Below, piece after piece: positions 1 to 6,302 of a stretch of 16,319 bases of DNA (position 1 is the first letter of the stretch; each line of letters opens with the position of its first letter). The position numbers and the translations under genes were made by a program. The notes under the pieces were generated by a model. The model saw only the letters and a program-made list of their open reading frames with translations. It had not been told where the DNA came from and did not search any database. The stretch is from Halanaeroarchaeum sp051744605 (GTDB lineage: Archaea; Halobacteriota; Halobacteria; Halobacteriales; Halobacteriaceae). The stretch spans positions 1 to 16,319 of the forward strand of contig JBNJDE010000046.1 in the NCBI GenBank assembly GCA_051744605.1, given 5' to 3'.

Positions 1-31
1 GTCTGCACCAGGGCAGACCGGTTCGTTTTTC
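1..31 (+). terminator. possible hairpin plus T-run terminator of an upstream gene
   Basis: Positions 1-6 (GTCTGC) and 13-18 (GCAGAC) form a perfect 6-bp inverted repeat with a 6-nt loop, followed by a T-run at 27-31. This could end transcription of a gene lying left of the window. The T-run also falls where the TATA box of the next gene would be, so the two readings compete. No upstream gene is visible. Confidence 0.3.
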
Positions 32-33
32 AC
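24..33 (+). promoter_or_regulatory. TATA-like element of the KOW-like gene
   Basis: A T-rich element centred near position 28 lies about 29 nt before the ATG at 57. In haloarchaea that spacing usually means the transcript starts at or near the start codon. The assignment rests on spacing and base composition only. Confidence 0.35.
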
Positions 34-56
34 CGACCCACCGAGTATTCGGGGGT

Positions 57-263
57 ATGAGCTTCGAAGAAGACGACCGCGTCGTTCTCTCCGACAAACA
101 CAGCGAGTACGACGGACAGGTCGGGACGGTGACCCAGGTGGTCGAGACGATGTTCGGCGACGCGAACTACACCATCGAGTTCGAGGACGGCCAGGAACAG
201 GGCGTCCCCGAGGATAACGTCGAACTGGCCCCCGAAGACGACGCGGAAGACGACGAGGAATAG
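57..263 (+). CDS. small acidic KOW/SH3-like protein
   Basis: This 68-residue soluble protein has a KOW-like pattern at about residues 15-30 (YDGQVGTVTQVVE). A beta-strand-rich stretch (YTIEFEDGQEQGVPEDNVEL) and an Asp/Glu-only tail follow it. Small KOW/SH3-barrel folds often bind RNA or ribosomal components, and the next three genes of the region concern RNA metabolism, so an RNA-related role is plausible. No named family was firmly recognised. The ATG at 57 is supported by a T-rich element about 29 nt upstream. The gene ends in TAG and is followed after 40 nt by the RNA-binding protein gene, which has its own TATA-like element. The acidic tail is typical of haloarchaeal surface adaptation and carries no specific functional information. 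Confidence 0.75.
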   Translation: MSFEEDDRVVLSDKHSEYDGQVGTVTQVVETMFGDANYTIEFEDGQEQGVPEDNVELAPEDDAEDDEE

Positions 264-272
264 ACGGCACGA

Positions 273-280
273 CTTTTCAG
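273..280 (+). promoter_or_regulatory. TATA-like element of the COG1325-type gene
   Basis: CTTTTCAG is centred about 28 nt upstream of the ATG at 304 and is the only AT-rich patch in a short GC-rich gap. The spacing suggests a leaderless transcript. Confidence 0.4.
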
Positions 281-303
281 AACCCCCCGCGTATCTGGCG
301 TCA

Positions 304-717
304 ATGAGCGTTCCCTTTCACTACCTCGACCTCCGCACCTTCTGTTACGGAACGGAGTCGGAGGACCGCGTCGAGTCCGCCCTGCGGACCCTCCTTCCCG
401 AGGACGTCCCGATCGAGCGGATGGAATCGGAGGGCCACCACGGGGACACGATAGTGGTCCTCTCGGCCCGGGTCGAGCGCGCGGACGAGATACGCGACGT
501 ACTCGATGCGTTGGGCGAGGCCGGCGTCCTGGACGAGGTCAGCGCGGAACTCGACGACCGTCTCGACGATAACAACTCCCTGTTCGTCCACCTCGACAAG
601 CAGGCCGCAGCGCAGGGCGAGCTCGCCCTGGGAGCGGGCATCGCGCTCCGTGGGAAGGTCGAGGCGTATCCGGCCACCCGCGATGCCGCACTCGAGAACG
701 TCCGCGAGGCGCTCTGA
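304..717 (+). CDS. RNA-binding protein of the COG1325 (exosome-linked) family
   Basis: The protein has 137 residues and matches the archaeal RNA-binding family that travels with RNase P and exosome genes. It opens with the family-type strand HYLDLRTFCYGTE. It has a central GHHGDTIVVLSARVE strand-turn-strand, then the conserved stretch NNSLFVHLDKQAAAQGEL at about residues 92-109, and ends GKVEAYPATRDAALENVREAL. The family is known by sequence and gene neighbourhood as RNA-binding and has been proposed as an exosome-associated factor. Its biochemical role is not well defined. RNase P component 3 lies 51 nt downstream on the same strand, which is the usual archaeal context. The start ATG is placed by its spacing to a TATA-like element. 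Confidence 0.8.
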   Translation: MSVPFHYLDLRTFCYGTESEDRVESALRTLLPEDVPIERMESEGHHGDTIVVLSARVERADEIRDVLDALGEAGVLDEVSAELDDRLDDNNSLFVHLDKQAAAQGELALGAGIALRGKVEAYPATRDAALENVREAL

Positions 718-736
718 CCCGGCGAGGGCACCGGAC

Positions 737-746
737 GGTTTTTCTT
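737..746 (+). promoter_or_regulatory. TATA-like element that decides the rnp3 start
   Basis: A T-run (GGTTTTTCTT) is centred near 743. It lies only about 11 nt before the upstream ATG at 754 but about 26 nt before the ATG at 769. The normal haloarchaeal TATA-to-start spacing therefore favours 769. Confidence 0.4.
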
Positions 747-768
747 CCCGTCGATGGAACGGAACAGC

Positions 769-1467
769 ATGTACGAGGCGGTCCTCGTCGAGGCCGAGGG
801 ACGAACCACCACTGCCCGGTTCGCGGCGACGGCCGCAGACGCAGGGTTCGATGGGGTCGTCGTCGCCGGTCGATACGACGACCCGGCGCCGTTCGACGCT
901 GACCGTATCCGGGCGGCCTACGATATCGACGTCGTCGATGGAATCGAGGTGACGACGACCGAGAAAGGCGTCGCCAGTGGTGTAATCGCGGACCGGCGCC
1001 GGAAGACGACGGTCCTCATGCTCCGGGGCGGCACGCCGACGATGAACCGATATGCCGTCGAGACACCGGCCGTCGACGTCCTGCGCGACCCGCTGCGGGG
1101 CGACGGCGACGTCAACCACGTCATTGTGAAGGCGGCAGCACGGAACGACGTCCACATCGAGGTAAATCTGGGCCCAGTTCTCCGAACGTCCGGCGGGCCG
1201 CGGGTGCAGGCGCTCCGCGGGCTGCGCAAACTCAGAGAACTGCTCGAACACTTCGATGCCCCATTCGTGGTGAGTGCCGACCCGAAGACGCACCTCCAGG
1301 TCCGCGGCCCTCGGGAACTACTGGCGCTCGGGGCGCAGCTGGGATTCGACGAGGACCAGATCCGGTCGGGTCTCGCTGCGTGGGAGGACATCGCCACAAC
1401 CAATCGGGAACGACTGTCCGAGGAGTACGTCGGCGAAGGCGTTCGTCGGGGACGACACGAGCGGTGA
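769..1467 (+). CDS. rnp3: RNase P protein component 3 (Rpp30 homologue)
   Basis: This is the protein subunit of archaeal RNase P related to eukaryotic Rpp30, which helps the RNA subunit cleave the 5' leader of pre-tRNAs. The 232-residue product has the length and TIM-barrel-like pattern of the family. Repeated strand-helix units include GFDGVVVAGRYDD, VDVLRDPLRGDGDVNHVIVK, NDVHIEVNLGPVLRTSGGPR and APFVVSADPKTHLQVRGPREL. An in-frame ATG at 754 would add five residues. I chose 769 because it begins with the strand-forming MYEAVLVEA and lies at leaderless spacing from the TATA-like element. Rpp30 partners Pop5/Rpp14, which is encoded downstream at 2040. A HiPIP gene unexpectedly lies between them. 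Confidence 0.93.
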   Translation: MYEAVLVEAEGRTTTARFAATAADAGFDGVVVAGRYDDPAPFDADRIRAAYDIDVVDGIEVTTTEKGVASGVIADRRRKTTVLMLRGGTPTMNRYAVETPAVDVLRDPLRGDGDVNHVIVKAAARNDVHIEVNLGPVLRTSGGPRVQALRGLRKLRELLEHFDAPFVVSADPKTHLQVRGPRELLALGAQLGFDEDQIRSGLAAWEDIATTNRERLSEEYVGEGVRRGRHER

Positions 1468-1498
1468 AACGGCCTCGGAGTGAACCGACCCCACTAGC

Positions 1499-1515
1499 CA
1501 CAAACACTTATTGTG
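1499..1515 (+). promoter_or_regulatory. TATA-like element inside a dyad, HiPIP promoter
   Basis: CTTATT lies at about 1507-1512, roughly 28-30 nt before the ATG at 1539. It sits inside an inverted repeat, CACAA (1499-1503) and TTGTG (1511-1515). A dyad across a TATA box could be an operator for a repressor that blocks TBP/TFB. It is only 5 bp per arm, so chance cannot be excluded. Confidence 0.35.
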
Positions 1516-1538
1516 CGGCCGACTGTATGTGAGTTTAC

Positions 1539-1979
1539 ATGTCCTCAGACAGGCCCCTTTCCGACAGACGAACGTATCTCAAATACGCGGGTGTGGCCGC
1601 GGTGACGGCACTCGCAGGGTGCGGTGGTGATGGCGGGGATGGCGGCGATGGCGACGATGGCGACGATGGCGGAGACGACGGTCCTGGCCACGAAGTGCCT
1701 CATCCCGACGATGCCACGGTGCCGGATTCGGAGGTCAACGCCCAGTCACTCGGGGGCCAGTCCCGCCCGGACGAACCCGACCAGGCGAAAGACAGCGTCG
1801 GATACGCCCACGAACCGTCGGGGGATCAGTACTGCGGGAACTGTAGCCTGTACGTTCCCGACCAGAACGACGACGGGTTCGGCGCCTGCGTCGTCGTCCA
1901 GGGAAAGATCCACCCCTGCGATTACTGTAACCTCTGGGCGGAGTACGACGGCGACGACGCCGTCCCGTGTGAGTCCTGA
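1539..1979 (+). CDS. Tat-exported lipoprotein of the high-potential iron-sulfur (HiPIP) type
   Basis: The 146-residue protein begins with a twin-arginine signal (DRRTYLKYAGVAAVTALAGC). R10-R11 form the Tat motif, and the lipobox LAGC at 25-28 makes C28 the likely lipidated residue. Haloarchaea export many lipoproteins this way, so it should sit on the outer face of the membrane. A low-complexity Gly/Asp linker spans 29-50. The C-terminal domain carries C99-x2-C102, C117 and C130 followed by NLW, which is the HiPIP order and spacing for one [4Fe-4S] cluster. C127 and C144 are extra cysteines. HiPIPs shuttle single electrons between membrane redox enzymes. The neighbours on both sides are RNase P genes with no redox link, and the gene has its own promoter-like element, so it is probably a separate transcription unit. 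Confidence 0.85.
   Translation: MSSDRPLSDRRTYLKYAGVAAVTALAGCGGDGGDGGDGDDGDDGGDDGPGHEVPHPDDATVPDSEVNAQSLGGQSRPDEPDQAKDSVGYAHEPSGDQYCGNCSLYVPDQNDDGFGACVVVQGKIHPCDYCNLWAEYDGDDAVPCES
1621..1681 (+). repeat. GGC/GAT triplet low-complexity tract
   Basis: A run of GGT, GAT, GGC and GAC triplets encodes the Gly/Asp linker just after the lipobox of the HiPIP. The near-exact repetition of GATGGCGACGATGGCGAC makes the tract prone to slippage in multiples of 3 nt, which would lengthen or shorten the linker without breaking the frame. Confidence 0.8.
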
Positions 1980-2023
1980 TCGTCGTTCGGGTCGAGCGCT
2001 CTCCAAACGTCCTTGTACCTCCG

Positions 2024-2035
2024 CGGTGAACACCG
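2024..2035 (+). promoter_or_regulatory. short palindrome upstream of rnp2
   Basis: CGGTG-AA-CACCG is a perfect 5-bp dyad ending 4 nt before the rnp2 ATG. The region has no strong TATA box; a weak candidate (CTTGTACC) lies near 2012-2019. The dyad might be an operator or a 5' hairpin, but it is short and its role is unproven. Confidence 0.25.
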
Positions 2036-2039
2036 TTCG

Positions 2040-2519
2040 ATGAGACATCTCCCGAAACACCTCCGCCAGCGCTGGCGATATCTCGCCGTCGAACTCGAGT
2101 CCTGGCCGGACGCCACCGTCGACGAGGACGCGTTCCAGCGCAGCCTCTGGTTCGCCGCCCAGAACCTCGTCGGGGACGTCGGGAGCGTCGAGGCCGACCT
2201 GCGGGTCGTGGACTTCGCGTTCTCCGGGGGCGACGGCCGCGCCCTCCTCAGGACGCGTCGGGGCAACGTGGCCCTCGCCCGGGCCGCCCTCGCCTGTGTG
2301 GATCGCGTCTACGACGATCCGATACGGGTGACCGTTCGCGGGGTAAGCGGCACGGTCCGTGCTGGTGAAGAAAAGTATTTAGGCGGCCCGAGGGAAGGGA
2401 CGGGACAGGAATCGGTCGCGTTCAGGAACGAATCCCGCCGGGCCGTCGTCCGAGGCGATCGCGTGGACGTCGACATCGACGGGGCGTTCGTGGGCGCGAC
2501 ACGAATCGATATCACGTGA
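2040..2519 (+). CDS. rnp2: RNase P protein component 2 (Pop5/Rpp14 family)
   Basis: The 159-residue protein matches the archaeal Pop5/Rpp14 family, the partner of Rnp3 in the RNase P holoenzyme that matures tRNA 5' ends. The typical start MRHLPKHLRQRWRYLAVELE is followed by an RRM-like alternation of strands and helices. The latter includes FQRSLWFAAQNLVGDVG, LRVVDFAFSGGDGRALLRTRRG, a helix with ALARAALACVDRV, and the strand IRVTVRGVSGTVRAGEEKYLG. An open frame extends upstream to 2013, but the family start is the ATG at 2040. The stop is only 4 nt before the proteasome alpha ATG, so the two genes are almost certainly co-transcribed. This linkage is conserved across many archaea. Confidence 0.92.
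   Translation: MRHLPKHLRQRWRYLAVELESWPDATVDEDAFQRSLWFAAQNLVGDVGSVEADLRVVDFAFSGGDGRALLRTRRGNVALARAALACVDRVYDDPIRVTVRGVSGTVRAGEEKYLGGPREGTGQESVAFRNESRRAVVRGDRVDVDIDGAFVGATRIDIT
2370..2382 (+). promoter_or_regulatory. possible internal TATA-like element ahead of psmA
   Basis: AAAGTATTTAGG inside rnp2 is the only strong AT-rich stretch in the preceding few hundred bases and resembles a haloarchaeal TATA box. It would give a transcript starting near 2405, with a leader of about 120 nt before psmA. It may simply encode Glu-Lys-Tyr-Leu, which is conserved in the protein. Confidence 0.2.
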
Positions 2520-2523
2520 TACA

Positions 2524-3267
2524 ATGCAAGGTCAAGCCAAACAACAGGCGTACGATCGCGGCATCACGATCTTCTCCCCGGACGGACGCCTCTATCAGGT
2601 CGAGTACGCCCGCGAAGCCGTCAAGCGCGGGACGGCCTCCATCGGCGTTCGGGCCGCCGACGGGGTCGCGTTGCTCGTGGACAAGCGCATCCGTTCGCCG
2701 CTGATGGAGCAGTCCTCCGTCGAGAAGTTGCACAAAGCAGACGACCACGTCGGTGTCGCGAGCGCGGGGCACGTCGCCGACGCTCGCCAGCTGATCGACT
2801 TCGCCCGCCGAGACGCGCAGGTGAACCGTCTGCGGTACGAGGAGCCCATCGGCGTCGAGGCACTGACGAAGGACATCACCGACCACATCCAGCAGTACAC
2901 CCAGGTCGGCGGGGCCAGGCCGTTCGGCGTGGCGCTGTTGATCGGTGGCCTGGAAGACGGCGAACCCCGTCTGTTCGAGACAGACCCGAGTGGCACGCCC
3001 TACGAGTGGAAGGCCATCGCCATCGGGTCGGAACGGGGCGACATCCAGTCGTATCTCGAGGAGCACTACGACGAGGAGCAGACCATCGACGAGGCCGTCG
3101 ACCTGGCGCTCCGGGCACTCGCGTCGGTCCACGAGGAGGGCCTCTCACCGAAGGGACTCGGCGCGGCGACCGTCGACGCCGAGTCGGGCCAGTATATCCA
3201 GTTGACCGACGACGAGGTCGAGGAGTACCTCCTCGACAACGACCTGCTCGCCGAAGACGAGGACTGA
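2524..3267 (+). CDS. psmA: 20S proteasome alpha subunit
   Basis: This 247-residue protein forms the outer heptameric rings of the archaeal 20S proteasome, which gate substrate entry and dock the PAN/Cdc48 unfoldases. The diagnostic alpha-subunit signature is present at the N terminus: YDRGITIFSPDGRLYQVEYA, followed by EAVKRGTASIGVRAADGVAL. It has no N-terminal propeptide or catalytic Thr, so it is alpha and not beta. The central VGVASAGHVADARQLIDFAR and GGARPFGVALLIGG segments also match. The C-terminal tail is acidic (LLAEDED). The gene follows rnp2 by 4 nt and precedes SBDS by 86 nt, the expected archaeal order. No beta subunit gene is in the window. Confidence 0.97.
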   Translation: MQGQAKQQAYDRGITIFSPDGRLYQVEYAREAVKRGTASIGVRAADGVALLVDKRIRSPLMEQSSVEKLHKADDHVGVASAGHVADARQLIDFARRDAQVNRLRYEEPIGVEALTKDITDHIQQYTQVGGARPFGVALLIGGLEDGEPRLFETDPSGTPYEWKAIAIGSERGDIQSYLEEHYDEEQTIDEAVDLALRALASVHEEGLSPKGLGAATVDAESGQYIQLTDDEVEEYLLDNDLLAEDED

Positions 3268-3320
3268 GTCGGATTCGTCCGGGCGTTGCTTCGTCGCTGT
3301 GGCGCTCAGCGCATCAACTA

Positions 3321-3331
3321 CATTTTTATCC
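3321..3331 (+). promoter_or_regulatory. TATA element of the SBDS gene
   Basis: CATTTTTATCC is centred about 28 nt upstream of the ATG at 3354 and stands out from its GC-rich surroundings. It suggests that SBDS can be transcribed independently of psmA as a leaderless mRNA. A small GCGCTCAGCGC palindrome lies just upstream at 3302-3312. Confidence 0.55.
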
Positions 3332-3353
3332 GTTGGCGACCCAATCGTGTGGT

Positions 3354-4079
3354 ATGATTTCACTGGACGACGCGGTCACCGCGCGCCTCGAATCACACGG
3401 TGCCCGATTCGAGGTACTGGTAGATCCTGACGCCGCACTCGCCATGAAACGCGGCGAGTTCGACGGCGACCTCGAGGACGTCATCGCGGCTCGTGACGTG
3501 TTCGAAAACGCATCACGGGGCGACCGCCCCGCCGAGGAGGACCTAGAGGAGGTCTTCGGGACGACCGACCCCCTCGAGATCATCCCCGAGGTCGTCGACC
3601 GCGGCGAGATCCAGATCACGGCCGAGCAGCGCCGGGAGATGGAAGAACAGAAGCACAAACAGCTCGTCAACAAGATCGCGCGCAACGCGGTCAATCCGCA
3701 GATGGACGACGCACCGCACCCGCCCGACCGGATCGAGGCGGCCCTCGAGGAGGCCGGCTTCGACGTCGATCCGATGCAACCCGTCGAGACGCAGGTCGAC
3801 GAGGCGCTCGACGCCCTCCGGCCGGTCATCCCGATCCGGTTCGACGAGGTGACCGTCGCGGTACAGATCCCCGCCGACTACGCGGGGAGTGCGCAGGCAC
3901 AGATACGGGGGTACGGTGACCTCGAACGGGAGGAGTGGCAACCAGACGGCTCCTGGGTGGGCGTGTTGACCTTCCCCGCGGGGATGCAAAACGACTTCTA
4001 CGACAAGGTGAACGACATCACGAGCGGTCAGGCCGAGACGCGAATCATCAAGGACAAGGACGAAATCAGCACTCGGTGA
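3354..4079 (+). CDS. ribosome maturation protein SBDS (Sdo1) homologue
   Basis: This 241-residue protein is the archaeal orthologue of the Shwachman-Bodian-Diamond syndrome protein. In eukaryotes that protein works with the EFL1 GTPase to release eIF6 from the large ribosomal subunit; in archaea a related ribosome-maturation role is inferred. Three regions are visible. The first is an N-terminal FYSH domain, about 1-90, with ARFEVLVDPDAALAMKRGE and the LEDVIAARDVF helix. The second is a helical middle domain with the strongly conserved RREMEEQKHKQLVNKIARNA. The third is a C-terminal ferredoxin-like domain from about 165 with IRFDEVTVAVQIPADYAGSA and the YGDLEREEWQPDGSWVGVL strand. An open frame runs upstream, but the start follows a TATA box at leaderless spacing. 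In many archaea exosome genes follow; here a convergent FUN14 gene does. Confidence 0.95.
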   Translation: MISLDDAVTARLESHGARFEVLVDPDAALAMKRGEFDGDLEDVIAARDVFENASRGDRPAEEDLEEVFGTTDPLEIIPEVVDRGEIQITAEQRREMEEQKHKQLVNKIARNAVNPQMDDAPHPPDRIEAALEEAGFDVDPMQPVETQVDEALDALRPVIPIRFDEVTVAVQIPADYAGSAQAQIRGYGDLEREEWQPDGSWVGVLTFPAGMQNDFYDKVNDITSGQAETRIIKDKDEISTR

Positions 4080-4096
4080 CCGGTCGAACGGCCGGT
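4079..4096. terminator. inverted repeat between convergent SBDS and FUN14 genes
   Basis: ACCGG (4079-4083) and CCGGT (4092-4096) form a 5-bp stem with an 8-nt loop in the 27-bp gap between two convergent stop codons. It could help terminate transcription from both sides. There is no T-run on either strand, so it is only a weak candidate. Confidence 0.25.
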
Positions 4097-4106
4097 GAGC
4101 GGTGGA

Positions 4107-4427
4107 TCACCCCTTCTTGAAGCCGACGAGGAAGCCACCAGTGAACCCGGCACCGACGGAGAGCGTCGAGATGATCGACGTCATCCAGGAGGGTGGCTGC
4201 GTCGCCGTGGCGACATCGGTCGCCTCGATGAGACCGCCGGACAGCCGATCCCACTGGACGACGAGGATGCCGCGGGATTCGAGGAAGCTGAACAGCGCGA
4301 GTTCCAGGCCGATGATGACGGCCACGATCTTCGCCACCATCTTGAACGCGTACCCGATGATGAACCCGATGACGGCCCCGGTGCCGAGTTCCAGCCCGAG
4401 CGAACTGAGGTTGACGTCGAGAGCCAT
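4107..4427 (-). CDS. FUN14-domain membrane protein
   Basis: The 106-residue protein matches the FUN14 family, small membrane proteins whose best-known members are mitochondrial (FUNDC1/2). The archaeal function is unknown. The N-terminal half has two close hydrophobic segments joined by a short basic turn: LGTGAVIGFIIGYAFKMVAK and IVAVIIGLELALFSFLES. A final Gly-rich hydrophobic segment (STLSVGAGFTGGFLVGFKKG) ends in two lysines, as in the family. The ATG at 4427 (MALDVNLSS) is preferred over a GTG two codons upstream. The only upstream AT-rich patch (AATCTT on the minus strand, near 4452-4459) is a weak TATA candidate. The gene is convergent with SBDS and divergent from hflX. Confidence 0.85.
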   Translation of the reverse strand: MALDVNLSSLGLELGTGAVIGFIIGYAFKMVAKIVAVIIGLELALFSFLESRGILVVQWDRLSGGLIEATDVATATQPPSWMTSIISTLSVGAGFTGGFLVGFKKG

Positions 4428-4472
4428 TAGCACCCACTCTCTTGTGCGTGACCAAGATTCTTCTGCCCGCCG

Positions 4473-4482
4473 GAGGCTTAAG
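4473..4482 (+). promoter_or_regulatory. TATA-like element that decides the hflX start
   Basis: GAGGCTTAAG lies about 30 nt upstream of the GTG at 4509 and overlaps the alternative GTG at 4482. If it is the TATA box, translation cannot start at 4482 on its transcript, so 4509 is the start. Confidence 0.45.
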
Positions 4483-4508
4483 TGCGCTCGTCACGTATCC
4501 ACGGTCGA

Positions 4509-5819
4509 GTGACCGGAGCACAGCTATCCCCGGATCGGGCCGTGGTGGTAAAGCGCGTCGACGAGGGGACGGCGGACACGACCGAGATATGCGGTCTCGC
4601 CGAGGCCGCCGGCTACGAGGTGGCGGACGTCCTCACACAGACGCGATCGGCAGACCCGGCTCTCCAGATCGGCGAGGGGAAAGTCGAGGAACTCGCGACC
4701 GTCGTCTCCCGAACCGGCGCGGGGACCGTGGTCTTCGACAATCGTCTCGGCCCCTATCAGACGTACAACCTGGGGACGAGATTGCCGGACGGCGTGGAGC
4801 TCCTGGACCGGTTCACCCTCATCCTCGAGATCTTCGGACAGCGGGCACAGACCCGCAAGGCCCAGTTGCAGGTCGAACTCGCCGAACTTCGCTACGAACT
4901 ACCCCGGGCGGAGGCGAAGGTGAGCCTGGCCAAACGCGACGAGCGGCCGGGATTCATGGGGTTGGGGGAGTACGACGAGAGTCGGGAACAGGACATCAAA
5001 GCCCGGATCAGTCGCATTCGGGACGAACTCGACCGCATCGAGAAGACCGAGGACGAACGACGGGCGGAGCGGCGCCGGTCCGGATTCGACCTGGTCGCCC
5101 TCGCGGGGTACACGAACGCGGGGAAATCCACGCTGATGCAGGCACTGGCGGCCGACCTCGAGGTCGGCGAGAACGAGGACCTCCACCCCGACCTCGATCC
5201 CACGGCGGAGAAGGCGGACAAGTTGTTCACGACGCTGGGGACGACGACCCGCCGTCTGGAGCTAGAGCGACGGCAGGTGCTCTTGACGGACACCGTCGGG
5301 TTCATCAGCGACCTCCCGCACTGGCTCGTCGAATCGTTCAAGTCGACGCTCTCCTCGGTCTACCATGCCGACCTGGTCCTGCTCGTCGTCGACGCCGCGG
5401 AACCCATCGACGACATCCGCGAGAAACTGGTGACGAGCCACGATACCCTCTACGAGCGCAACGAGGCCCCGATCGTCACCGTCCTGAACAAGATCGACGA
5501 GGTCGATGACGCCGAACTCGCCGAGAAACGGGAGGCGCTCGCGGCCCTCGCCCCGGACCCCGTCGCGATCAGTGCCAGCGAGGGGCAGAACCTCGACGCC
5601 CTCCGCGAGCGCATCGACGAAGAACTCCCGGACCGACAACGAGAACGGCTCGTCCTGCCGATGACCGAGGAGACGATGAGCGTGGTCTCGTGGGTCCACG
5701 ACCACGCACACGTCGAGGACGTCGAATACGGGTCCGAGGAGGTCGTCATCGACTTCGAGGCTCGACCGGCTATCGTCGAGAAGTCCCGCTCGAAGGCCAG
5801 CGAGATCGCCCGGGCCTGA
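4509..5819 (+). CDS. hflX: HflX ribosome-associated GTPase
   Basis: The 436-residue product is an Obg/HflX-superfamily GTPase that binds the large ribosomal subunit; bacterial HflX splits stalled ribosomes. The N-terminal HflX domain, about 1-185, includes DPALQIGEGKVEEL, the FDNRLGPYQTYNLG segment, and RFTLILEIFGQRAQTRKAQL. It continues into an Arg/Glu-rich coiled-coil that ends before the G domain. G motifs are clear: P-loop GYTNAGKS at about 200-207, DTVGF at about 261, NKID at about 327 and SAS at about 355. An acidic insert (EVGENEDLHPDLDPTAEKAD) lies between the P-loop helix and the switch I segment LFTTLGTTTRRLEL. The start is GTG; 4509 is preferred over 4482. Its stop codon abuts that of convergent moaC. 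Confidence 0.95.
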   Translation: MTGAQLSPDRAVVVKRVDEGTADTTEICGLAEAAGYEVADVLTQTRSADPALQIGEGKVEELATVVSRTGAGTVVFDNRLGPYQTYNLGTRLPDGVELLDRFTLILEIFGQRAQTRKAQLQVELAELRYELPRAEAKVSLAKRDERPGFMGLGEYDESREQDIKARISRIRDELDRIEKTEDERRAERRRSGFDLVALAGYTNAGKSTLMQALAADLEVGENEDLHPDLDPTAEKADKLFTTLGTTTRRLELERRQVLLTDTVGFISDLPHWLVESFKSTLSSVYHADLVLLVVDAAEPIDDIREKLVTSHDTLYERNEAPIVTVLNKIDEVDDAELAEKREALAALAPDPVAISASEGQNLDALRERIDEELPDRQRERLVLPMTEETMSVVSWVHDHAHVEDVEYGSEEVVIDFEARPAIVEKSRSKASEIARA

Positions 5820-6302
5820 TCAGTCTCGCTTTCGTTTCTCCTTCTCGAGGACGCGGACGTTCTCGATCGCCGTGTCAGGATACTGTCCGTCCACGTCCTT
5901 CTCTGCCGCCTTGACCATGTCCCAGACGACCCCCAGTCCGGTCGTCACGCCCTGCAGTGCCTCCATCTCACAGCCGGTCTTGCCGGTCGTCTCCACGGCG
6001 ACTTCGAGGGTGACGCGGTCCTCGCGGACGGCGAAGTCCGTCTCCACGTTCGTGATGGGGATCTGATGACACATCGGGACCGTCTCCCACGTGTGCTTGA
6101 CCGCCTGGATCGCGCCGACGCGGGCGGTCGCCAGCACGTTCCCCTTGCCGATCTCGTCGTTGCGGATGGCATCGAGGGTCGTGGCGGTGAGGTGGATCTC
6201 CCCGGCAGCGACCGCTCTGCGTGCGGTATCGGGTTTGTCCCCGACGTCGACCATCTGTGCCTCGCCGCTCTCGGTCGTGTGGGTCAACTCGTCGTCGCTC
6301 AT
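5820..6302 (-). CDS. moaC: cyclic pyranopterin monophosphate synthase
   Basis: MoaC catalyses the second step of molybdenum cofactor synthesis, rearranging the MoaA product 3',8-cyclo-dihydro-GTP into cyclic pyranopterin monophosphate. The 160-residue protein contains all family landmarks: MVDVGDKPDTARRAVAAGEI, KGNVLATARVGAIQAVKHTW, the MCHQIPIT motif at about 77-84, TGKTGCEMEALQGVTTGL and WDMVKAAEKD. The catalytic lysines expected in the family correspond to K53 and K131. Its ATG overlaps the stop of the upstream NAD(P)HX repair gene as ATGA, so translation of the two is probably coupled. The reason for pairing a cofactor-synthesis enzyme with a nucleotide-repair enzyme is not evident. No other moa genes are in the window. 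Confidence 0.96.
   Translation of the reverse strand: MSDDELTHTTESGEAQMVDVGDKPDTARRAVAAGEIHLTATTLDAIRNDEIGKGNVLATARVGAIQAVKHTWETVPMCHQIPITNVETDFAVREDRVTLEVAVETTGKTGCEMEALQGVTTGLGVVWDMVKAAEKDVDGQYPDTAIENVRVLEKEKRKRD

Noticed and set aside
301..1293. 330-codon open frame on the minus strand
   Set aside because: It is antisense to the COG1325-type gene and rnp3, rich in Arg, and has no family resemblance; GC-rich codon bias opens long frames on the opposite strand.
1621..1681. frameshift or degraded region in the HiPIP gene
   Set aside because: The triplet tract keeps the frame from the lipobox through the cluster cysteines to the stop codon, so it is a linker.
4310..4385. box C/D guide RNA suggested by several TGATGA-like words
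   Set aside because: The words lie within the FUN14 coding sequence and reflect its Ile/Gly codons; no paired C and D boxes with a terminal stem were found.
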